From positions 62,001 to 126,000 of the forward strand of contig CAWGTB010000001.1 of assembly GCA_963825405.1 (NCBI GenBank): a stretch of 64,000 nucleotides of DNA, written 5' to 3'. Source of the stretch: JACPNO01 sp963825405. Its GTDB lineage: Bacteria > Acidobacteriota > Terriglobia > Bryobacterales > Bryobacteraceae. Under the pieces are notes generated by a model. It was not told the origin of the DNA. It did no database searches and worked only from the letters and a program-made list of their open reading frames with translations. This document shows positions 1 through 9,244 of the stretch, one piece after another. Each line of letters begins with the position of its first letter. Position 1 is the first letter of the stretch. The translations under genes and the position numbers were made by a program.

Positions 1-304
1 TGGATAACCAATTCTGTAGATGATCCGCCAAACAGGTTAGTAATGATTTTCCCCAGTAAATGTTTTTGTGTTTTTTCGCGGCTTACGACAGGATGATATA
101 CATGCACCTTCACAGAATCGTCACGGCCAACAAGCCTTTTTCATACATGATCTGCATCAGTTTTAAGGTAGTGGTATAACCCGCGTCCTTGGTTTTCGAT
201 AATTCCTCATGAACATCCCGCACACTGGCTTTATGCCTTTCCCATAATATCCGAAGAATTTCCAGTTCACTTTCTGTCGGTTTAATATATTTTGAAGTAA
301 CCAT
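1..304 (-). CDS. BlaI/MecI-type repressor, 3' end off window
   Basis: This is a winged-helix repressor of the BlaI/MecI/CopY family, which in other bacteria represses a partner M56 sensor peptidase or beta-lactamase gene. The N-terminal DNA-binding domain is clear: it begins MVTSKYIKPTESELEILRIL and continues with the recognition-helix region DAGYTTTLKLMQIMYEKGLL. The frame breaks near base 130. After one base shift it continues as GRDDSVKVHVYHPVVSREKT and runs to the window edge, so the break is probably a sequencing indel. The partner gene would lie to the left, outside the window. Confidence 0.8.
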
Positions 305-371
305 GACCAGGATTTATCTGTAAAGCAAAATACGATTTAATTCGTAAATCGGCATTGTTTTAACATAAAGT

Positions 372-416
372 TTAAAAAAAAATGTTGACCGGAGTTTTGA
401 ACCCAGACCAACATTT
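372..416 (-). terminator. Intrinsic terminator after hppA
   Basis: On the minus strand the 8-bp stem AAATGTTG/CAACATTT (380-387 with 409-416) is followed directly by a run of T, just past the hppA stop. This is a typical rho-independent terminator. Confidence 0.65.
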
Positions 417-432
417 ATTTTTAGTGTACCAG

Positions 433-2635
433 CTATTTAGCTTTAACGGCCAGTTCCTTTTGAAATTTATGGATTTTCAGGGTCTTTGACCTGCGCATCG
501 CGGCCGGAATATATCTGGGCCAGGGTAGGAGCGATAACCAGGAAAACGATGGACATCAGTTTGATCAGGATATTCATCGAAGGTCCTGAAGTATCTTTAA
601 AAGGATCACCCACCGTATCACCTGTTACAGATGCCTTATGCGGCTCAGATTTTTTGTAATACATCTCGCCATTTATCTCAACGCCTTTTTCAAAAGATTT
701 TTTTGCATTGTCCCATGCACCACCGGCATTATTCTGGAACATTCCCATCAATACACCACAGACCGTAGCACCGGCTAGAAAACCACCCAGGGCTTCCGGG
801 CCAAGCATAAAACCAATGATCAAGTGGAGAAAGAATGGCAATAGCACCCGGCAGCATCATTTTTTTAATGAGATGCTTCGGTTGAAATGGCTACGCATTT
901 ATCATATTCAGGTTTGCCGGTTCCTTCCATAATTCCGGGAATTGTGCGGAACTGTCTGCGTACTTCTTCCACCATTGCCATTGCCGCTTCGCCAACGGCG
1001 CGAATGGCCAGTGAAGAAAAGATAAAAGGGATCATGCCGCCAACAAATAGAGCAGGCCAATACATTTGCTTTATAAATATCAATACCGTTGATACCGGCA
1101 ACACCAACAAAGGCAGCGAATAATGCCAGTGCAGTCAGTGCGGCAGAAGCAATCGCAAAACCTTTACCGGTTGCGGCAGTTGTATTACCTACAGCATCGA
1201 GTACATCTGTTTTTTCACGAACTTCTTTTGGCAATTCGCTCATTTCGGCGATACCACCTGCGTTATCGGCAATCGGACCAAATGCATCAATCGCCAATTG
1301 CATGGCAGTGGTGGCCATCATACCGGCAGCAGCAATGGCAACACCATATAAACCTGCGCATTCATAAGAACCCCAGATACCACCTGCCAAAACCAGGATG
1401 GGAAGACAGGTTGATTCCATACCCACAGCCAGACCACCAATAACATTGGTAGCATGACCGGTTGATGATTGACGGATAATGCACAACACCGGGCGTTTAC
1501 CCATGGCCGTATAATATTCAGTGATCATGCTCATTAGCGTACCCACCAGCAAGACCAACACCAATAGCACCCAGTACACCCCATTTTGTAAATTCAATAC
1601 CACGCAAGGTCATGGTTTCTGGCAAGTATACAAATAAACCAGACCCTACAGAAGCAATGGCAGTCAGATACAATAGAACCCCAGTTACCCATATTCAGTG
1701 CTTTTTGAACACGGCGCTGTACTGATGCTTGCATGTTCACTGATGCGAACAAACAAGGTTCCAACGATTGAAAATAAAATACCCATACCTGCAATCATCA
1801 TCGGCAATAGGATGGGAGACAAACCCCCAAAATTATCATCCGAGAACCTGCGTTTCCTGACCCAGTACCATCGTCGCCAGCACCGTGGCTACATAAGATC
1901 CAAACAAGATCGGCGCCCATACCGGCAACATCACCTACATTATCACCCACATTATCGGCAATGGTCGCCGGGTTACGCGGATCATCTTCAGGAATGCCGG
2001 CTTCTACTTTTCCCACAAGGTCAGCGCCTACATCGGCAGCTTTGGTATAAATACCACCACCGACACGGGCAAATAGTGCAATAGATTCTGCACCAAGTGA
2101 AAAACCGGTAAGTATTTCAATCGTCCGGAGCATTTCTTCTGAATTCACTTCAGCTATCGCGGTGCAAAAATGGCTTTCAATATGATAAATAAACCACCTA
2201 GACCTAATACTGCCAGACCGGCAACACCCAGTCCCATTACAGATCCGCCGGTAAAAGAAACCTTTAATGCTTGGCTCAGGCTGGTACGGGCAGCCTGTGC
2301 TGTACGCACATTGGCCTTGGTGGCCACCCGCATGCCGATATAACCTGCTGTGGCACTCAGTATCGCACCTAATATAAAAGCAATGGCAATAGCCCAGTGG
2401 GAATGAGGATTGGTGCTAGCCATAACGCCCAGCAGGAGCGCGACGATTACTACAAAATAGCCAAGGATTTTCCACTCCGCTTTCAGAAAAGCCATGGCTC
2501 CTTCAGCTATATACTGCTGATCTCTTTCATCCGATCGGTGCCCGCATCCTGTTTGGAAACCCATTTAAATTTTATAAATGTGTACAAGAGGCCAATGATT
2601 CCCATCAGGGGAACCAGGTAAGATCAATTTGTCCA
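433..2635 (-). CDS. hppA: Membrane-bound ion-pumping pyrophosphatase (frameshifted)
   Basis: This multi-pass membrane enzyme hydrolyses pyrophosphate and pumps H+ (or Na+) across the cytoplasmic membrane. The pyrophosphate-binding motif DDPRNPATIADNVGDNVGD is present around 1900-2000, with further family blocks such as QSSTGHATNVIGGLAVGME and SGPSMNILIKLMSIV. The GNTTAA motif around 1180 carries alanine where potassium-independent enzymes carry lysine, so a K+-dependent enzyme is expected. The frame changes about seven times (near 2600, 2150, 1835, 1600, 1065, 855 and 465), yet every segment continues the same family, so these look like sequencing indels. The start is the ATG reading MDKLIL. 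The exact C-terminus is uncertain because the last shift lies beside it. H+ versus Na+ specificity cannot be decided here. Confidence 0.93.
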
Positions 2636-2770
2636 TAATCGTTAGTCTGTGATTTTTAAGGGAGGCAAAAATAGTGGAAAAGCGTTAAAACATGGATAAA
2701 TGATTGACAATATCTTGGTGCTATTCCTGTAAATATCAGGATATTATTTCCTTTTTTCCGTTTAAACCCT

Positions 2771-2778
2771 TACCTTTG
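2771..2778 (+). promoter_or_regulatory. Bacteroidota -7 box for rpmI-rplT
   Basis: TACCTTTG matches the Bacteroidota -7 consensus TAnnTTTG and lies about 110 bases upstream of rpmI, so a long leader would be transcribed. No clear TTG -33 element is visible at the expected distance. Confidence 0.5.
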
Positions 2779-2796
2779 CGCTCCATTTTTAAATGG

Positions 2797-2855
2797 TCCT
2801 GCTTTAATGCAGGAATTGCCCAAACGGCTCCAAAAGTGATCTGCCCGTGCAGATC
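2797..2855 (+). promoter_or_regulatory. Structured leader of rpmI-rplT
   Basis: Two perfect hairpins follow the promoter box: TCCTGC/GCAGGA (2797-2802 with 2809-2814, 6-base loop) and GATCTGC/GCAGATC (2838-2844 with 2849-2855, 4-base loop). In Firmicutes and Proteobacteria, ribosomal protein L20 represses this operon through structured leader RNA. That the same happens here is inference. No T-run follows either stem, so they are not simple terminators. Confidence 0.45.
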
Positions 2856-2890
2856 CGCCAGAAGGGTATCATTCTAAACCTCATCATAAG

Positions 2891-3089
2891 ATGCCAAAGG
2901 TTAAAACAAATTCGAGTGCCAAAAAAAGATTTAAAGTCACCGGCACCGGGGAAATAACATTCCAGAAAGCTTTCAAAAGACACATCCTTACCAAAAAATC
3001 TACCAAGCGAAAGAGACTGATGGCGAAAAAAGGGAAAAGTCAGCAGCGCCAACCAGGACTTTGTAAAACGTCTGTTGCGCCTGAAATAA
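2891..3089 (+). CDS. rpmI: 50S ribosomal protein L35 (one indel)
   Basis: Small basic protein of the large ribosomal subunit. It starts MPKVKTNSSAKKRFKVTGTG and carries the L35 block HILTKKSTKRKR. Near base 3030 one surplus base shifts the frame. Once corrected, the end reads SSANQDFVKRLLRLK and stops at TAA (3087-3089), giving about 65 residues, the normal L35 length. Without correction the frame runs on into a spurious tail. It lies just upstream of rplT, with which it is presumably cotranscribed. Confidence 0.92.
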
Positions 3090-3133
3090 ATTTTCCACAA
3101 TTTTCAAATTTTCAAATTTTAACCATGTAAGAT

Positions 3134-3479
3134 ATGCCACGTTCAGTCAATGCGGTCGCATCCAGGGCCCGCAAAAAAAGGATTCTCAAAGAAGCCAAAG
3201 GATTTTACGGCAAACGTAAGAATGTATATACAGTTGCCAAAAATGTGTTGGAAAAGGGTCTTACGTACCGTTATGTCGGCCGTAAGCTTAAGAAACGCGA
3301 ATACCGTGCGCTTTGGATCGCCCGTATCAATGCCGCAGTTCGTGCCGAGGGACTTACTTACTCCCGCTTCATTCACCTTCTGAATGAGAAGGGCATTGAC
3401 GCTCGACCGGAAAATGCTGGCCGACATCGCCATGAACGAACCGGAAGCTTTCAAACAACTGATCGCTTCAGTAAAATAA
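3134..3479 (+). CDS. rplT: 50S ribosomal protein L20 (one indel)
   Basis: Large-subunit assembly protein that binds 23S rRNA, and a known repressor of its own operon in several phyla. The N-terminus MPRSVNAVASRARKKRILKE and the block LKKREYRALWIARINAAVR are diagnostic. An extra base near 3400 breaks the frame. The corrected end reads LDRKMLADIAMNEPEAFKQL and stops at 3477-3479, giving 114 residues, the usual size. The spacer after rpmI holds tandem TTTTCAAA-like units. A strong terminator follows. Confidence 0.93.
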
Positions 3480-3496
3480 AACAGGAACAGCTATGG

Positions 3497-3547
3497 AAGA
3501 GGTTTCTTAAAAGGGAAAAATAACCTTTACGAAACCTCTTTTATTTT
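3497..3547 (+). terminator. Intrinsic terminator after rplT
   Basis: A perfect 10-bp outer stem AAGAGGTTTC/GAAACCTCTT (3497-3506 with 3531-3540) encloses an inner AAAGG/CCTTT stem and is followed by TTATTTT. This closes the rpmI-rplT operon. Confidence 0.85.
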
Positions 3548-3574
3548 GTGGATACCCTCAAAAATTTACATTTG
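3546..3574 (+). promoter_or_regulatory. Bacteroidota-type promoter for speA
   Basis: TTG (3546-3548) and TACATTTG (3567-3574) are separated by 18 bases, close to the Bacteroidota -33/-7 arrangement. The box is about 57 bases upstream of the speA start. Confidence 0.5.
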
Positions 3575-3630
3575 TACCAACTATTTTTTAAATCCTAAAT
3601 AATCAGGCCATCATCAACCCGAACGAATCC

Positions 3631-5036
3631 ATGAACAATACGTACGCTGACCTGGTGCAGCAAACGTTTAATTTTCCGCAGGAAGGCTTTGAAGTGAAGG
3701 AAAATTATTTAGAGTTTAACGGGGTGGATATTAAAGCCCTAATTGACAAGTATGGCACGCCGCTAAAACTTTCCTACCTGCCCAAGATCGGGATGCAGAT
3801 AAAAAAGGCAAAAAAAATGTTTGCCACAGCAATGAAGCGTCATAAATATGAGGGTAAGTATTTTTATTGTTACTGTACAAAAAGCTCCCATTTTTCATTT
3901 ATTGTGGAAGAGGCACTGAATAGTGATATTCACCTGGAAACTTCCTACGCCTACGACATTGAGATCATCAAGAAACTTATACGCCCGGAAAAAGATCACC
4001 AAGGATACCTTTATTACTTTGTAACGGATTCAAACAAAAACCCTATACGAGCCGGATCGCGTCCGCTGCTTAACTGCGGTTTTAAAAATGTGATCCCGAT
4101 CCTTGGATAATAAAGACGAACTGCAGCAATACAAACGATCTGTTAAGGTTCCGTTCAAACTGGGAATCCGGGTGGCAGCAGAAGAAGAGCCAAACTTTCC
4201 CGTTTTATACCTCCCGTCTCGGTTTCCGGCCCAGGGATGTACTGGAATTTTATGTGGACAAGATAGAGGGCAACGAGGATCGGTTCCAGTTGAAGATGCT
4301 TCATATCTTCCTGAACAAAGGCATTAAGGACGATATCTACTATTGGAGCGAATTGAATAAGGTGATCAATCTTTACTGCCAGTTGAAAAAGATTTGTCCG
4401 GAGCTGGATTCCATCAATATCGGCGGCGGATTTCCGATAAAGCATTCCTTGGGATTCGAATACGATTACCAGTTCATGATCAATGAGATCGTCGGGAATA
4501 TCAAAGAAGGCCTGCAAGCGGAATCAACGTACCGATGCCAAATATCTTTCACCGAGTTCGGAAGTTATACTGTCGGGGAGAGTATGGCGCATATCTACAG
4601 CGTAGTCGGGCAGAAGATGCAGAACGATCGCGAGATCTGGTATATGATCGACTCATCATTCATCACGACATTGCCCGATACCTGGGGAATCGGCGAGCGA
4701 TTCCTGATGTTGCCGATCAATAAATGGGATGTGGAATATCAGCGTGTCGTGCTGGGGGGTATCACCTGCGACAGCCATGATTATTATGATTCAGAGGAAC
4801 ATATCAATGAAGTCTTCCTGCCAAAGCTCAATAATGGCGAACCTCTGTATGTAGGTTTTTTTCATACCGGCGCCTACCAGGACCAGATCAGTGGTTACGG
4901 AGGGATCAAGCACTGTCTGATCCCTTCTCCCAAGCATGTGATTGTGGGTTATGACAAGAACGGGAAGCTGATGGATTGGCTCTATGCCAAGGAGCAAACG
5001 GCGCAGAGCATGCTGAAGATTTTAGGATATAAGTAG
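3631..5036 (+). CDS. speA: Biosynthetic arginine decarboxylase (frameshifted)
   Basis: PLP-dependent fold-III decarboxylase converting arginine to agmatine, the first step toward putrescine. It is of the roughly 465-residue Bacteroidota type. The PLP lysine is K84 in YCYCTKSSHF. The glycine motif is DSINIGGGFPIKHSLG, and the C-terminal catalytic cysteine lies in GGITCDSHDYYDSEEH. Frame shifts near 4100 and 4240 split it into three readable pieces that together cover the whole enzyme. The start MNNTYADLVQQTFNF follows the promoter and is the first ATG. Related decarboxylases acting on ornithine or diaminopimelate cannot be fully excluded by eye, but the length and the CTKSSHF motif favour this group. 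Confidence 0.85.
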
Positions 5037-5053
5037 ACTCTCGATCTGAACGT

Positions 5054-6328
5054 TCACTGTTTCAATTTGTATTTCTTGTTCACTTTAGTACTGTTAAAAT
5101 ATTCGTTCAGTTGTTCCTCAGTCATCTCAGCATTTTCATCAATCGGCACATCGATTAACTGAATTTGAATTTGCTTCATTTCATCCTTCAGCCTGTTGAT
5201 TTTTTTTACGATATCCGGATCCTTTTCACCAGTCAAAGTGTTCTCATGCAGCTGATATTCCAGCCTTTTAATGGAAGAACGCACCAGAGAAGCAGAATTC
5301 TGCTCGGCAATTTTTTGGGGAGCTACGGTCTCTTTTACCGGTACCAGTGCAACGCCTGCGCCAGGTAATATTTTGCCTGCGGTTTGCGCACCGGGAGAAG
5401 GCAAAGACGAAAAAACTGTTCCGCCCAGGGCAGTTGAACTGGATGTCATATCAAAGGTAGTTCGCGTCGATTTAGTGCTTTTTACTTTCTTATCCAACTG
5501 CACAAAAGCATATTTCAATTGAAGTACATAAGTATGCACTTCTTTAACCGTTCGATCGTATTCCTGCACCATGAAAGGATAGTTAAGGCTTGCCTTCACA
5601 TATAACTTTACAAGGGTGGTATCCCGGATAAAAAACTTATTCACGCCGATAAAATAGAGCAGAACCAGTTTCTGGTTTGTGGAATCTGAAGTCCTGATAA
5701 AATCATATGGAGGGCTCCAGACGAATTCATCGTCGCATTTTTTTACCGCTTTATAATTCTTAATGGGAAAATTCGAAAAGAAACTGATGTTTTCAATGGG
5801 GAAACTACCTTCCTCACATTCTATTTTAAAATTTACAGTATCCCCTTCGTCCACAAATAACATAGAGTTCACAGATGGCTTAAGTCTGGAGGGAACGATT
5901 TCAGTTGTAAAAAACTGAATGGTAAATGTGGTGTCCACCCGGTCGGAGGGGTTTTTCAGATTCTGTACCCCTACACTAACCTTATACGGAAAGTCGTATT
6001 TTAAACGGCCCGAGAGAAAATATGATTTATCAGCTTTAAATGTAAGCAGGCCGTTGTCTTTGTTGATCTTCAGACCGAGTGGGGAATTTTTGAGGTACCA
6101 ATAATAGTCCGATGGCTTTTTATTTACTTCGAGATCGTAACTCATCGTGGAGTCGACATGCAGTGTAAAAAAAGGACTGAGGTTTCGTATTCTCAGCACC
6201 GTGTCCTGGGGCACAACCAGACTATCGCCCGCAGACCGCTCGTTTGGAATCTGACCCACCGCCGGCAGGCACCGGATGAAACAGAAAACCAACACCATCA
6301 ATGAACGTGGGAGCACGGATTTATTCAT
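5054..6328 (-). CDS. Secreted Bacteroidota protein, unknown function
   Basis: A 424-residue protein with a signal peptide (MNKSVLPRSLMVLVFCFIRC, cleavage probably after PAVGQ). Residues about 35-270 look beta-rich, resembling cadherin/Ig-like repeats, with phrases such as LSPFFTLHVDSTMSYDLEV and VDEGDTVNFKIECEEG. The C-terminal third is charged and helical, with a likely coiled coil (KKINRLKDEMKQIQIQL), and ends KYKLKQ. It is intact, unlike many neighbours. It converges on speA with only 17 bases between the stops. I recognise no enzymatic motif. A surface or periplasmic scaffold is possible but unproven. Confidence 0.75.
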   Translation of the reverse strand: MNKSVLPRSLMVLVFCFIRCLPAVGQIPNERSAGDSLVVPQDTVLRIRNLSPFFTLHVDSTMSYDLEVNKKPSDYYWYLKNSPLGLKINKDNGLLTFKADKSYFLSGRLKYDFPYKVSVGVQNLKNPSDRVDTTFTIQFFTTEIVPSRLKPSVNSMLFVDEGDTVNFKIECEEGSFPIENISFFSNFPIKNYKAVKKCDDEFVWSPPYDFIRTSDSTNQKLVLLYFIGVNKFFIRDTTLVKLYVKASLNYPFMVQEYDRTVKEVHTYVLQLKYAFVQLDKKVKSTKSTRTTFDMTSSSTALGGTVFSSLPSPGAQTAGKILPGAGVALVPVKETVAPQKIAEQNSASLVRSSIKRLEYQLHENTLTGEKDPDIVKKINRLKDEMKQIQIQLIDVPIDENAEMTEEQLNEYFNSTKVNKKYKLKQ

Positions 6329-6384
6329 GAAAATTGGAGACTAAACCCCAAAATTAACCCTCTAATGCTATAATACAAAGCCAA

Positions 6385-6416
6385 AAGAAAATCCCCTTCC
6401 AGACGAAAGGGGATTT
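6385..6416 (-). terminator. Intrinsic terminator after hsp20
   Basis: A perfect 10-bp stem AAATCCCCTT/AAGGGGATTT (6389-6398 with 6407-6416) with an 8-base loop. On the minus strand it is followed by TTCTTTTGG, just past the hsp20 stop. Confidence 0.75.
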
Positions 6417-6451
6417 CAAACCACCTACACTAAAATCTTTTCGTTCAGGTG

Positions 6452-6883
6452 TTACGCGATGTTGATCTGTTTTGAACTGGGTTTTGCTTCTTCTTTCTTG
6501 GGCAGGAGCAGTTTTAAAACACCATTTTCGTATTTTGCCTGAATGCCATCCACATCAACATGTTCATCTACTGAAAAACTACGTTTGAATGATTTATATT
6601 CAAACTCTCGGCGGACGGTTTTATAGTCGTCGCTCTGTGTAGTTTCTTCTTTCTTTTCATAAGAGATGGTAAGCAAGCCCTTTTCGACCTGCACTTTAAA
6701 ATCTTCTTTTGACCTTCCGGGAACATTTAACTCCAAATGAAATGCTTCAGGAGTTTCATGAATATTCGTCTGCGGAAAAGCAAAAAGTTCCTGTCCGAAT
6801 CCACGCGCGGATACCGGAAATTCATTCAGAAAATCATTGAAAAGATTTCCAAATGGTCTGTTGTTAACTTTTACGAGTGTCAT
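6452..6883 (-). CDS. Hsp20/alpha-crystallin small heat-shock protein
   Basis: ATP-independent holdase chaperone of the cytoplasm. The alpha-crystallin domain spans roughly residues 40-135: NIHETPEAFHLELNVPG, FKVQVEKGLLTISYEKKEE, then YKSFKRSFSVDEHVDVD and the family signature KYENGVLKLLLPKK. The short C-terminal tail ends KQINIA, carrying the I-x-I motif that mediates oligomer formation. I chose the ATG reading MTLVKVNNRPFGNLF (143 residues). An in-frame start 20 codons upstream would add an atypical extension. It is a single gene with its own terminator. Confidence 0.92.
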   Translation of the reverse strand: MTLVKVNNRPFGNLFNDFLNEFPVSARGFGQELFAFPQTNIHETPEAFHLELNVPGRSKEDFKVQVEKGLLTISYEKKEETTQSDDYKTVRREFEYKSFKRSFSVDEHVDVDGIQAKYENGVLKLLLPKKEEAKPSSKQINIA

Positions 6884-7083
6884 AATCTTATTTTTTACTT
6901 TTTGATTAACGAGAATAACCTGTTGGGACAAACGCCATACCATGCCCGTTTCACTGCAATTTTGGCGTCATATTGACACAAAGCTCGCTTACGGCATGTC
7001 ATATTTGCATATATATGGAATTCTCCTGATAAAAAGACCAACACGAATCGGAGAAGGAACAGGCTAATAATGAACTTTTTGAC

Positions 7084-7091
7084 TAAATTTG
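7084..7091 (+). promoter_or_regulatory. Bacteroidota -7 box for brxA
   Basis: TAAATTTG matches TAnnTTTG, 21 bases upstream of the chosen start of the bacilliredoxin gene. Confidence 0.45.
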
Positions 7092-7112
7092 CGTTGTTTA
7101 AAAAAACAGAAA

Positions 7113-7526
7113 ATGTATCCCGCAGAAATAGTCACACCAATGAAAGAGGAGCTGACCGAAAACGGTTTCAGCGAATTGAAGACCCCCGAAGAAGTTATTA
7201 AACAACTGGAATCCAAAGGCACAACCCTGGTAATGATAAATTCCGTTTGTGGTTGTTCAGCAGGAACAGCCAGGCCCGGCGTGTTAATGGCCGTGCACAA
7301 CACCACTAAAAAACCAGACCACCTGACGACCAGTTTTGCAGGATTTGACGTAGATGCCGTCCGCACACTCAGGGAACGTCTGAAACCTTATCCGCCATCT
7401 TCTCCGGCCGTTGCCTTGTTTAAAGATGGAGAATTAGTACATATGATTGAGCGTCATCATATTGAAGGGAGATCTGCCCAAATGATTGCACATAACCTGA
7501 TTGCAGCGTTTGACGAATACTGCTAG
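7113..7526 (+). CDS. BrxA/BrxB-family bacilliredoxin
   Basis: Thioredoxin-fold protein of the YphP/YqiW (BrxA/BrxB) family. In Bacillus such proteins remove bacillithiol from oxidised protein cysteines. The family CGC active site is present as SVCGCSAGTARPG (Cys46 and Cys48 from the MYPAEI start), followed by FAGFDVDAVRTLRERL, PPSSPAVALFKDGELVHMIE and RHHIEGRSAQMIA. The length of 137 residues matches the family. An upstream in-frame start would add eight residues (MRCLKKQK) but overlaps the promoter box, so MYPAEI is preferred. Whether the host makes bacillithiol cannot be seen from this window. Confidence 0.9.
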   Translation: MYPAEIVTPMKEELTENGFSELKTPEEVIKQLESKGTTLVMINSVCGCSAGTARPGVLMAVHNTTKKPDHLTTSFAGFDVDAVRTLRERLKPYPPSSPAVALFKDGELVHMIERHHIEGRSAQMIAHNLIAAFDEYC

Positions 7527-7562
7527 GTCATTTATTTTTCGGGGCCGAGCGCATAAAATAGA

Positions 7563-7590
7563 GGATATGGACGTTATCTCCATATCCTTT
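7563..7590 (+). terminator. Hairpin terminator after bacilliredoxin gene
   Basis: A perfect 9-bp stem GGATATGGA/TCCATATCC (7563-7571 with 7579-7587, 7-base loop) followed by TTTATTT, 36 bases past the upstream stop. Confidence 0.7.
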
Positions 7591-7594
7591 ATTT

Positions 7595-7771
7595 ATGAAA
7601 TCCAACCAAAAATCTTACAAGCCTTCTACGGCTTTGCCTACAGCAAAAATTGCCAGTCCTTCAACTTCTACAGCAATGGCCATCAGTAAAAAACTGCTGG
7701 AAATCAAACGCATTTCAGGTGCAGGAGAGATGACCGAACTGAACATGGCGCTTTGGAAACATTTGAAATGA
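7595..7771 (+). CDS. Possible 58-residue hypothetical protein
   Basis: A short open frame starting MKSNQKSYKPSTALPTAKIA with a basic, helical C-terminal half (AISKKLLEIKRISGAGEMTE) and ending WKHLK. It begins eight bases after the terminator hairpin and has no visible ribosome-binding site, so translation is doubtful unless it has its own promoter. The internal methionine before AISKK could be the true start. I recognise no family. It may be a small real protein or chance. Confidence 0.3.
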   Translation: MKSNQKSYKPSTALPTAKIASPSTSTAMAISKKLLEIKRISGAGEMTELNMALWKHLK

Positions 7772-7913
7772 CCTCAGACAGATCAGCTTATTTATAACGC
7801 TACACAAGGCGGGAATCGCGTAATGCCTAAAAGGCCTAACCTACTATTTAACATAATATAAATTATAGGATAAGTAGGTATTTTTATAGGGACTGTTGCC
7901 GCCGGCCAACTGA

Positions 7914-9200
7914 TTAGAAAATGGCGTCGCTGGAAACGCCTATATGCATCTTTTCCAACACCGATCCCTGAACAGGAATAAAATTTTTATCCAAAAAACC
8001 GGTTGGAACGGGAACGCCCGGAGGCAAATCCAGGTTGTTGGCGCTGTCCAGGTTTGTCAGACCATTGGAATTATTTTTAAGCAGACTGCTGGCGTTTGAC
8101 ATAGCCGACGGCATGGCATTAAAAGCAAAATTGTTATACAAATGCAGCGTCCAGATTTTCCCGAGATCGTCCTTCATGCTTCCCAGGACGACTGCGTTCG
8201 TAACGTAGTCACCATAGTCCCTTTTATTACCGCTTATATTATGAGAAAAATAAAAATCAGCACCGGTAAGCGGAATACTTGCATTACTATTTAGCCAACC
8301 CGGTTCAATACGAACGTCTACCGTACCATATTGAATGGAGTTCACATCGATACAATTGCTCAGGCTACAGGTCTGATCAAATGGAATGCCACCCAGCTGC
8401 ACGACCACAATTCTTTCCAGATATCCCCAGCCGCCATCACGGTAAATATTCCTGACGCTGCCAGAACCTACAATAAATACAATCCCATAATCTCCACCGC
8501 GCACGGTAGTTGGCCCGGTAACCATCCAGTCACTTACCTGCAAACCGTAAATTGAATTGCCCCTGATTTTTAAATTGTCTCCGCTGCCATCATTTAAAAA
8601 TTTCCCATGAGAAAATGTGGGACCGATGGTTACCATATGATACGTACTATTGTGTTCCCATGGGCCCTGATATAGGGAGGTTTTTCCTGATACCTGAAAA
8701 CTGTCAACGGTAAGCGCCCAAAAAACGGATGTTTTGGGCGTCCCATCATAGGTAAGCATTCTGTCCTTTGCCTCGTAAATTTTCGTGATCGCATCAAAGA
8801 CGGTATTGGCTGTATTGCCAAAATCAAAATTTCGAATGGTATCTCCTACGTTGTTGCCATTCCCGGTTCCAAATACGGAGTAATCCTTTCCGGTAAATTT
8901 GAATCCTGATGGCCCATCAAATTTTATATGTAAGGTGTTGCCCAGTTTTATCTGACTGGTAAAAATGACTAAACCATGATCTGCGAAATAAGTAACATTG
9001 GATTTACCCGACGCATCCACTCCCGGCTGTGGTCCGGCCGGAAGGTGAATTATTTTCTGGCCCACCGTGCTCAGTCGCATACTGACTGACTTGTTTTCCT
9101 GCGATTTTTTGACAGGGGTATCAACTACTTCGTTCGACCTTTTTGCGGACTGCTGATGACAACCGAATACAAAGAGAAGTAAAATAATAATACATTTCAT
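7914..9200 (-). CDS. Beta-rich lipoprotein, probable parallel beta-helix
   Basis: A 428-residue exported protein whose N-terminus MKCIIILLLFVFGCHQQ ends in a lipobox-like cysteine (Cys14), implying a lipid-anchored protein. The body is rich in short Gly/Asn/Asp turns and beta strands typical of right-handed beta-helix (pectate-lyase-like) proteins. Examples are KDYSVFGTGNGNNVGDTI, GSGDNLKIRGNSIYGLQ and TTVRGGDYGIVFIVGSGSVR. No catalytic residues of polysaccharide lyases or hydrolases could be assigned. It stands alone, with intergenic sequence on both sides. A role in binding or cutting polysaccharides is inference from the fold impression only. Confidence 0.7.
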   Translation of the reverse strand: MKCIIILLLFVFGCHQQSAKRSNEVVDTPVKKSQENKSVSMRLSTVGQKIIHLPAGPQPGVDASGKSNVTYFADHGLVIFTSQIKLGNTLHIKFDGPSGFKFTGKDYSVFGTGNGNNVGDTIRNFDFGNTANTVFDAITKIYEAKDRMLTYDGTPKTSVFWALTVDSFQVSGKTSLYQGPWEHNSTYHMVTIGPTFSHGKFLNDGSGDNLKIRGNSIYGLQVSDWMVTGPTTVRGGDYGIVFIVGSGSVRNIYRDGGWGYLERIVVVQLGGIPFDQTCSLSNCIDVNSIQYGTVDVRIEPGWLNSNASIPLTGADFYFSHNISGNKRDYGDYVTNAVVLGSMKDDLGKIWTLHLYNNFAFNAMPSAMSNASSLLKNNSNGLTNLDSANNLDLPPGVPVPTGFLDKNFIPVQGSVLEKMHIGVSSDAIF

Positions 9201-9244
9201 CCAAATAGAATATCAAAGATTTCAAAGGAAATTCAAAATTATTT

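Noticed and set aside
433..2635. Pseudogenes from decay (hppA, clpB, xylB and others)
   Set aside because: Essential genes such as rpmI and rplT show the same single-base breaks, with full conservation on both sides. Sequencing error explains them better.
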